Source of the DNA: an uncultured Bacteroidota bacterium
GTDB taxonomy: Bacteria; Bacteroidota; Bacteroidia; NS11-12g; UBA955
Reading direction: 5' to 3'
Assembly: GCA_903959115.1 (NCBI GenBank)
Contig: CAJBVU010000338.1
Coordinates: 1-5,152 of the forward strand
DNA: 5,152 nt
The number at the start of each line of letters is the position of its first letter. The first letter of the stretch is position 1. The notes under the pieces were generated by a model that saw nothing but the letters and a program-made list of their open reading frames with translations, was not told the DNA's origin and ran no database searches. Positions 1 to 5,152 of the stretch are shown piece after piece. The translations under genes and the position numbers were made by a program.

Positions 1-314
1 CGATGACTGAGTTCATCTTTGGGATTGGCTTCAACGATATCTTCTAATAGGATTGCGGCTCTGGAGAAATCGTTTTGATTGTATAAAACGTAAGCGAGTT
101 CTTTGTTCGAATCGGGGCTTGGCGGGGGATTATTTTCATTGTTGAATTGGCCAAAAATGGCTGAAGAAATCAGCAACAGAATCGTGCTCAGAATACTTCT
201 GAGGGTGGATATTTTAAATGGGAAGAGTTGTATTTGATGCAATATCGCCGGCGCCGACCGATGAACAGTCCTGGTATTTTGCAATCCTAAGAAAAATTGG
301 ATTCGGGCAGGCAT
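1..314 (-). CDS. Secreted TPR-like protein, 3' end outside the window (partial)
   Basis: An open frame runs from an ATG at 314 down to position 1 without a stop, giving 104 complete residues. A strongly hydrophobic stretch (about residues 39-54, SILSTILLLISSAIFG) follows basic residues and ends before QF, which looks like a signal peptide cleaved before Gln as is common in Bacteroidota. After a Pro/Asn-rich linker (about 57-70) comes a helix-turn-helix resembling one TPR unit: ELAYVLYNQNDFSRAAILLE followed by an 'EANPKD' turn (about 72-100). TPR proteins usually mediate protein-protein contacts; the specific role is not recognisable. The gene starts 8 nt after the stop of the ABC exporter, so co-transcription is likely. 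The start is uncertain: from ATG 314 the n-region is unusually long (about 38 residues), whereas a TTG at 242 would give a more ordinary signal peptide. Neither has a Shine-Dalgarno sequence; the stretch before the ATG is A-rich. Confidence 0.72.
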   Translation of the reverse strand, partial: MPARIQFFLGLQNTRTVHRSAPAILHQIQLFPFKISTLRSILSTILLLISSAIFGQFNNENNPPPSPDSNKELAYVLYNQNDFSRAAILLEDIVEANPKDELSH

Positions 315-322
315 GTTGCAAT

Positions 323-2170
323 TTAGGTATTTTGGAAGAAATCGGAGGGGTCGATTTGTTGCTCAACCATCCTTCTGTATTTGCCACCTTCAATTTTCAT
401 CAGTGTTTCGTGATTTCCTTGCTCTAGGATTACGCCGTCTTTTAGTAGCGCAATCACGTTGGCTTGCCTAATTGTGCTAAGTCGATGCGCAATCACCACA
501 GATGTCCTATTTTCCATCAGCACTTTAAGGGCGCGTTGGACTTGGATTTCACTTTCTGAATCTAGGGCGCTGGTGGCTTCATCAAGGATAAGGATTTTTG
601 GGTCTCTCAATATGGCTCTGGCGATAGCGATGCGCTGTTTTTGTCCGCCCGATAATCGAACGCCACGGTCGCCAACAAGGGTTTCGTACTTCTCTGGAAA
701 TCCCTCAATAAAATCGGCGGCATTGGCTTTTTTCGCGGCGACATAAATCTCTTCAGCAGTGGCTTCTGGCTTGCCGTAACGAATGTTATCGTAAATGCTT
801 CCACCAAACAGCATCACTTCTTGAGGAACAAGGGCAAAGGCGCTTCGGTAGGATTTTAAATCAAAGTCTTGGATGTTTTGGTTGCCTAATGCAATGCGTC
901 CATCTGTGGGGAGGTAGAATTGATAAAGCAGTGCGGCGAGAGTTGATTTTCCTGATCCTGAAGGACCTACGATGGCTAGGGTTTCACCAGGATTTAAATC
1001 GATGTTGAGCCCTTTGATAATCTCATTTTCTGGCCTTGATGGATAATGGAAATAGAGATTTTGAATATGAAGGGCTTGATCCCATTGCGGTTGAGATTGC
1101 TGGAATTCTGATTTCGCTATTGGCTCAATTTCCATGGGCATGTCGATGATGTCTAGAACGCGTTCGATGCTTCCGAGGGTTTTTTGGATTTGTACAAATT
1201 GCTCGGCCATGCCTCCGATGCTGCTCCCTACAAAGGCGGTAAGCATCATAAAGTTAAACAGCTCACCCACGCCCATTTCGCCGGATTGTACAAGCCCTAG
1301 TCCTTGATAAATCAACCAAACGATGGCACCGAACATGCAAATGATAATAAAAGAACTAAAAGTGCCTCTCCAGTATCCACGGACAATGGAATCGCGTTTT
1401 AGTTTTTGGCTGTTGGCTTGATATCTTTCGTTTTCGAAATACTCGTTGGTGAAAGACTTGACCGACATAATTCCGCTGAGAGACTCTTCTACGATTACAT
1501 TGTTTGCGGCGGTAACGTCTTGAACTTCTTTGGATTTCTTGCGAATAAATTTACCAAAAAGTAGGGCGATGATGATGATTGCGGGTAATGTGGCGAGCAT
1601 CATAACTGCCAATTTTGAAGAGGTAAAAAAAAGCACAACCACGCCACCAATAAGGATAAGAATCTGACGAATAAACATCGCCAAGTTGGTTGTGAAGGCA
1701 TCCTGAATTTGAGCCACATCGGCAGAGAAGCGACTGAGTAATTCACCTACGCGATTCTGGTTGTGGAAATTCATGTTTTGGCCGATGACACTTTTGAAGA
1801 GATCGGTGCGCAGACCATATGTCATGTCTTCCGTAACCCGAACATAAATGGCAATTCTAGCAAAACTAAAAAGGGCTTGGATGATAAATAGATATACAAA
1901 ATAGATGGCTACTTTCTGTAAGGCTTCAGTATTGGGTGCTTTGGCGATATTGCCTCCGTTGTATACAAATGCCCCATCCATAAGGTCGCCGAGTAATTTT
2001 GGAAACATAAGAGAGGCACCGGCGCTAATGGCAAGGAAAATGGTACCCAGAATAAACCAAGCGCGGTTTTGGGCCGACATATATCGGAATAGCCGGGTAG
2101 ATTTTTTGAAAGCGTCTAGGGATAATTTGGATTTGGGAATGTCGCGATCTTGTTGGTGTGGTCCAGCCAT
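323..2170 (-). CDS. ABC exporter half-transporter, MsbA-like (fused TMD-NBD)
   Basis: A complete type IV ABC exporter subunit of 615 residues, expected to work as an inner-membrane homodimer that uses ATP to move a lipid, peptide or drug-like substrate outward. Six hydrophobic segments are visible at about residues 38-57, 85-110, 162-183, 187-205, 270-290 and 301-321. The NBD follows: A-loop Tyr376 (HYPSRPE), Walker A GPSGSGKST 402-410, Q-loop Gln450 (VPQE), signature LSGGQ 506-510, Walker B ILILDE 526-531 with catalytic Glu531, D-loop SALD, and H-loop His562 (IAHRLST). All catalytic residues are present, so it should be active. Length fits the MsbA/BmrA class, but sequence alone does not fix the substrate, so no symbol is given. 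The frame also extends 9 codons upstream to a TTG at 2197; I chose the ATG at 2170 because conserved sequence does not need the extension. The next gene begins 8 nt downstream, suggesting an operon. Confidence 0.95.
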   Translation of the reverse strand: MAGPHQQDRDIPKSKLSLDAFKKSTRLFRYMSAQNRAWFILGTIFLAISAGASLMFPKLLGDLMDGAFVYNGGNIAKAPNTEALQKVAIYFVYLFIIQALFSFARIAIYVRVTEDMTYGLRTDLFKSVIGQNMNFHNQNRVGELLSRFSADVAQIQDAFTTNLAMFIRQILILIGGVVVLFFTSSKLAVMMLATLPAIIIIALLFGKFIRKKSKEVQDVTAANNVIVEESLSGIMSVKSFTNEYFENERYQANSQKLKRDSIVRGYWRGTFSSFIIICMFGAIVWLIYQGLGLVQSGEMGVGELFNFMMLTAFVGSSIGGMAEQFVQIQKTLGSIERVLDIIDMPMEIEPIAKSEFQQSQPQWDQALHIQNLYFHYPSRPENEIIKGLNIDLNPGETLAIVGPSGSGKSTLAALLYQFYLPTDGRIALGNQNIQDFDLKSYRSAFALVPQEVMLFGGSIYDNIRYGKPEATAEEIYVAAKKANAADFIEGFPEKYETLVGDRGVRLSGGQKQRIAIARAILRDPKILILDEATSALDSESEIQVQRALKVLMENRTSVVIAHRLSTIRQANVIALLKDGVILEQGNHETLMKIEGGKYRRMVEQQIDPSDFFQNT

Positions 2171-2250
2171 GGGTGCAAAGTTCTGCGTTTTTTGCAATAA
2201 TGGTAGGGTAAATCGATAAATCGTTGTTTTTGCGATATGTGTTTGGAGCG

Positions 2251-2997
2251 ATGGGTGATTGTTTAGATAGGAATTCTAGTAAAGTGAGAGCATTGTTTGA
2301 GGAATTGGTTTTGGACATGTTAGATTTTACATTTCCCAGAACATGTGTTGTTTGTGGTGATTTATTAATAAGACAAGAACATGATTTGTGTTTTACATGC
2401 TATGTCAATTTGCCATATTCGGTTTACGGACTGAGCAAAACCAACCCAATTTGCAGGGGTTTGGCTGGCAGGGTTCCACTAGCGTTAGGTTATTTTTTAT
2501 TGGATTACAGACGCAATTCGGGTGTTTCCAAAATGATGAAGGCCATTAAATACGAAGGAGCGGAGTCGTTGGCGGTGAAACTCGGCAAGGAAATGGGGGA
2601 TCGGATAACGCGTGATCACGGCGATCCGGATTTTACCCATTTTGCTGTAATTCCGATGCACGCTTCAAAAGTGAGAAAACGGGGGTATAATCAGGCACTT
2701 CGTTTGGCGGAAGGCGTCACGGAGGTGTTGAGTGGCGAGCTTATTACGGATTTATTTTTGCAGCCAAATCGATCAATTTCGCAGACCAAAAAAAATCGTG
2801 CCGAACGATTAACATCATCGGAAAGCAAGTACCAATTTAATCCCAAATACAAGGGATTATCTTTGGGACATTTGTGTTTGGTAGATGACGTTATGACAAC
2901 GGGATCCACCATTGAGTCGTGCTTGAAAAGTTGCTTGCATTTGGATGACATTGGGATTGAAAAAGTGAGTGTTATGACTGCCGCTTGCGTTCTTTGA
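2251..2997 (+). CDS. comF: ComF family protein (zinc-finger plus phosphoribosyltransferase domain)
   Basis: A 248-residue protein with the standard ComF layout. The N-terminal segment LDFTFPRTCVVCGD and CFTC supply two CxxC pairs (residues 32-35 and 47-50) for a zinc ribbon. The family motifs RKRGYNQA (142-149) and SQTKKNRAER (177-186) follow, then the PRPP-binding loop LVDDVMTTGST (210-220) of type I phosphoribosyltransferases. Length is normal. ComF proteins (B. subtilis ComFC, E. coli GntX relatives) are cytoplasmic and in several bacteria needed for DNA uptake or transformation; the reaction they catalyse is not settled. The start is not certain: the frame is open to a TTG at 2224, ATG 2251 has a GGAG only 2 nt upstream, and ATG 2317 follows a GAGGA at better spacing but would shorten the N-terminus to MLDFTFPRTC. 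It is divergent from the exporter gene. The stop codon overlaps the promoter of the next gene. Confidence 0.92.
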   Translation: MGDCLDRNSSKVRALFEELVLDMLDFTFPRTCVVCGDLLIRQEHDLCFTCYVNLPYSVYGLSKTNPICRGLAGRVPLALGYFLLDYRRNSGVSKMMKAIKYEGAESLAVKLGKEMGDRITRDHGDPDFTHFAVIPMHASKVRKRGYNQALRLAEGVTEVLSGELITDLFLQPNRSISQTKKNRAERLTSSESKYQFNPKYKGLSLGHLCLVDDVMTTGSTIESCLKSCLHLDDIGIEKVSVMTAACVL

Positions 2998-3023
2998 AAC
3001 AAGGATTTTTTTCTATACTTTTG
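2993..3023 (+). promoter_or_regulatory. Bacteroidetes-type promoter for the Calx-beta gene
   Basis: TTTG at 2993-2996 and TACTTTTG at 3016-3023 match the Bacteroidetes primary sigma consensus (-33 TTTG, -7 TAnnTTTG) with a 19-nt spacer, within the known 19-21 nt range. Transcription would be expected to start near 3028-3031, leaving a 5' leader of only about 7-10 nt before the ATG at 3038. The -33 element overlaps the comF stop codon (2995-2997), and the spacer contains a run of seven T (3006-3012). Assignment is by pattern only. Confidence 0.7.
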
Positions 3024-3027
3024 TATA
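3014..3027. repeat. Perfect 5-bp inverted repeat over the -7 element
   Basis: TATAC, a 4-T centre and GTATA form a perfect dyad that overlaps the proposed -7 box. It could be a small operator, or simply an effect of the AT-rich -7 sequence. The stem is short and has no GC-rich core, so it does not look like a terminator for comF. Confidence 0.35.
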
Positions 3028-3037
3028 AATTGAACTT

Positions 3038-5152
3038 ATGAAAAAATTCTTACTTGGTTTCGCGTTATTGTTTCTTCTAAAAGATGTGAAGGCTCAATAC
3101 TCTCCATCTAACGTAATCGGTTTGGTTGTTCCCCAATACATGACATCGGGTGATTCAACAAGACGTTTACCAGCATACGTGCGTTTGCGTATAGACAATT
3201 TAAAACCTAAATCGGATTACAGATATGTAGTTCGTGGTATTAAGTCAACTGATTTTGCTTCAAAATCAATGTCGCCTGGTGCCGGAAATCCTTTATACAT
3301 TGATACTGCGGGTAATTACAGATATTATTCTGGTACAGCTTATTGGACAGCGACTGCCGCTCCAAAGGGCGACGATACTTTAACCACTGGAATGATGGGT
3401 GAGTTTGAGGGTTGGTTTGGAATAGTTGGTACGGGTAGTACAAACTATTGGTCTCCAGGCAATAAAATTTATTTGGCAGTTATTGCAATTGGAATAACTA
3501 CAGGCGATACTGTGAGAATGTATTGCAGTGATTCTATGACGGTTATCACGCCAAATGCTGCAGGTAACGTAAAAGGAACTGGTGTTTGGGGTAAGAGTAT
3601 GGCTCCGGCTAGAAGTTTTGTTGCTTTGTACGACAATACCATGGGTTCTGGTCGTCCATTGTCGGTTGGTCCTGTTGAAGGTGGAACATTTACCGGAAGC
3701 AATTTGTCGAGTTTGGTAGGCTACTATTCCACAAATGTTTGGAAAGTATCTGGCAACTGGGCTGGAATCGTACCGAATAGTTTAGCCAATGGTATTAAAC
3801 GGGTAGACAATCTTTCGTTAAAATCGGGAGTGACTATTTTTGCCAATACAGATGCAGATGGCATTTGGGGTCCTAGCAAGAAGAATACAGTAAATCCTTC
3901 TGGTGGATATGCAAATCCTATTTATTTGGATTATGATGATGCTGCATTAACACCTACAATGGTTGAGTTTTGGGCAAGAACGTCATCTACAAAAGAAGAT
4001 GTTGGAACTTACAGTGTTTATGTTGCTAGAAAATATAGTGGTGAGAAAGATCAAACAGTTCGTTTTTATGTTGCCGGTGGAACTTCTACCAAAGGGGCTG
4101 CAGCGGATTATACTTTAACTGAGCGTACTATTACTTTTAAAGGTGCTGGCAAAGCCGGTAACGATACAACAGTAATTACCATCAATGACGATAATTCTGC
4201 GGAAGGTCCGGAAACAATCGTATTGGGTCTAGATCAGCCACTCAATTGTGTTATTGGCGTTGAGAAGGCACATACCATTACTGTTGCCGATAATGATATC
4301 GCGAATGTTATCGTTCCAAACACTATGGTTGTTGTGAAGGAAAATGCTGGAAGAATAGGAATGACGTTAAAAATGGATAAGCCGGTATCAACAGCCTCTA
4401 AGATGATGTTGTTGGTAAAAGGCAAAGGTGATTCAACCTATATTCCTTCAGAGTTTTCAATTGGTAAGAGTGGCAAGGATTCAACTTTTAACTTAGGTTC
4501 TACCACGAAAGCAGATTCAATTACAATTTTCGCCAAGGTATTTGACGATTTCAACATTGATCCAAACGATACTGTTCGCATGGTTTTGCGTCAGATCACT
4601 GGAGGTGCTTACATCAAAGATTCAATCATTACTTTGGTAATGTTGGATAATGATGGTCCGGCTACCATTGAGTTTATCGATAGCAAGTTGACAGTTACTG
4701 AGACGGTAGGAAATGTTGCGGTTAGAATGAGAATTGCTTCGCGCTCTGATGCGGATGCGGATTTCACATTGCGTTGTTACACTGCTTTGAGTTCTGCTAC
4801 TGAAGGTGTTGATTTCAAGTTTAATCCTACATCTAAAATCATTAACATTACGAGCACTACAAAAGATACCATAATTGTAAACGTACCATTCTATAATGAT
4901 TACACTTATGAGCCAACCAAGAAGGTATACTTTGGATTAGGCACATTGTTGAACTCTAAAATTGCTAAAGGAAAAGATACTTTGATTATCACTTTGTTGA
5001 ATGATGACTTGCCAATTTATAATATCGGCACGGTTAACAAGCAAACAAATGCGAATAAAGCAGCTGATAGTTTAAATGTTAAATGTCGCGTATTTGGAAC
5101 TGTATATGGTGTAAACATGCGTACGGCAGGGATGAATTTCACAATTATCGAC
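3038..5152 (+). CDS. Large secreted protein with Calx-beta repeats (3' end outside the window, partial)
   Basis: An ATG at 3038 opens a frame that stays open for 705 codons to the window edge. Residues 1-19 form a clear signal peptide (MKKFLLGFALLFLLKDVKA, cleavage before Gln20), so the protein is exported. Residues 20 to about 305 are rich in Gly, Ser, Thr and aromatics and look beta-structured; I cannot assign this part to a named domain. From about 307 to 657 there are three Calx-beta-like units, each ending in an acidic strand-end motif (DND 418-420, DND 537-539, NDD 655-657). Calx-beta domains often bind calcium and act as surface or adhesion modules. After residue 658 a different segment begins (YNIGTVNKQTNANKAADSLN, then FGTVYGVNMR and FTIID) and is cut by the edge. 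A type IX secretion C-terminal signal is plausible in this phylum but is not in view. The gene has its own promoter and no Shine-Dalgarno sequence. The exact function is unknown. Confidence 0.88.
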   Translation, partial: MKKFLLGFALLFLLKDVKAQYSPSNVIGLVVPQYMTSGDSTRRLPAYVRLRIDNLKPKSDYRYVVRGIKSTDFASKSMSPGAGNPLYIDTAGNYRYYSGTAYWTATAAPKGDDTLTTGMMGEFEGWFGIVGTGSTNYWSPGNKIYLAVIAIGITTGDTVRMYCSDSMTVITPNAAGNVKGTGVWGKSMAPARSFVALYDNTMGSGRPLSVGPVEGGTFTGSNLSSLVGYYSTNVWKVSGNWAGIVPNSLANGIKRVDNLSLKSGVTIFANTDADGIWGPSKKNTVNPSGGYANPIYLDYDDAALTPTMVEFWARTSSTKEDVGTYSVYVARKYSGEKDQTVRFYVAGGTSTKGAAADYTLTERTITFKGAGKAGNDTTVITINDDNSAEGPETIVLGLDQPLNCVIGVEKAHTITVADNDIANVIVPNTMVVVKENAGRIGMTLKMDKPVSTASKMMLLVKGKGDSTYIPSEFSIGKSGKDSTFNLGSTTKADSITIFAKVFDDFNIDPNDTVRMVLRQITGGAYIKDSIITLVMLDNDGPATIEFIDSKLTVTETVGNVAVRMRIASRSDADADFTLRCYTALSSATEGVDFKFNPTSKIINITSTTKDTIIVNVPFYNDYTYEPTKKVYFGLGTLLNSKIAKGKDTLIITLLNDDLPIYNIGTVNKQTNANKAADSLNVKCRVFGTVYGVNMRTAGMNFTIID
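3956..5008 (+). repeat. Three tandem Calx-beta-like domain repeats within the large secreted protein
   Basis: The protein repeats approximately at residues 307-420, 421-539 and 540-657, with the closing acidic motifs spaced 119 and 118 residues apart. Each unit has a mid-domain acidic loop: DDNSAEGPE (384-392), DDFNIDPND (503-511) and NDYTYEPTK (620-628), followed by a beta strand such as TIVLGL, TVRMVL or KVYFGL. The units are diverged in sequence, so this is an old domain duplication and not a recent DNA repeat. Boundaries are approximate. Confidence 0.75.

Noticed and set aside
218..427. Plus-strand 69-codon open frame
   Set aside because: It lies opposite the TPR-like gene start and the exporter C-terminus, both of which have clear coding signal. 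The translation has no recognisable motif.
2171..2197. Nine-codon N-terminal extension of the exporter from a TTG start
   Set aside because: A TTG start is less likely than the in-frame ATG at 2170, and the extension adds no conserved feature.
2224..2250. Nine-codon N-terminal extension of ComF from a TTG start
   Set aside because: The ATG at 2251 is preferred; the ComF family does not need this extension.
2998..3037. Terminator for comF in the gap before the Calx-beta gene
   Set aside because: The only dyad has a 5-bp AT-rich stem, and the T run at 3006-3012 lies upstream of it and not after it.
3240..3702. Minus-strand open frames (3240-3443 and 3469-3702) opposite the Calx-beta gene
   Set aside because: They are shadows of a continuous 705-codon plus-strand frame with a signal peptide and promoter, and their translations show no domain.
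1..5152. Defence, toxin-antitoxin, CRISPR or mobile-element system
   Set aside because: No repeat-spacer pattern, transposase, integrase, nuclease or toxin motif was found on either strand. All genes seen belong to transport, ComF-type or secreted-protein classes.

Overview
The window looks like a piece of a Bacteroidota chromosome. The evidence is a near-perfect Bacteroidetes-type promoter (TTTG, 19 nt, TAnnTTTG), start codons without Shine-Dalgarno sequences, signal peptides ending just before Gln, and a large secreted protein with Calx-beta repeats of the kind common in Sphingobacteria/Flavobacteria-like genomes. No rRNA, tRNA, insertion sequence, CRISPR array or integrase is visible.

Layout: positions 1-314 hold the 5' part of a minus-strand gene for a secreted or periplasmic protein with a TPR-like helix pair; it runs off the left edge. 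Eight bases upstream of it, on the same strand, ends a complete gene (323-2170, minus) for an MsbA-like ABC exporter half-transporter with all NBD motifs intact. An 80-nt divergent gap (2171-2250) separates it from a plus-strand ComF-family phosphoribosyltransferase gene (2251-2997). A 40-nt gap carrying a good promoter leads to a large plus-strand gene (3038 to past 5152). That gene encodes a secreted protein with an unclassified N-terminal region, three tandem Calx-beta-like repeats of about 118-119 residues, and the start of a further domain.

Working relationships: the exporter and TPR-like gene probably form one minus-strand transcription unit. The comF gene and the Calx-beta gene point the same way, but the second appears to have its own promoter, whose -33 element overlaps the comF stop codon, so they need not share function. 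Both edge genes are incomplete, so the C-terminal sorting signal expected on the Calx-beta protein cannot be seen. I found no convincing evidence of a new multi-gene system. The least explained material is the N-terminal ~300 residues and the C-terminal extension of the Calx-beta protein.
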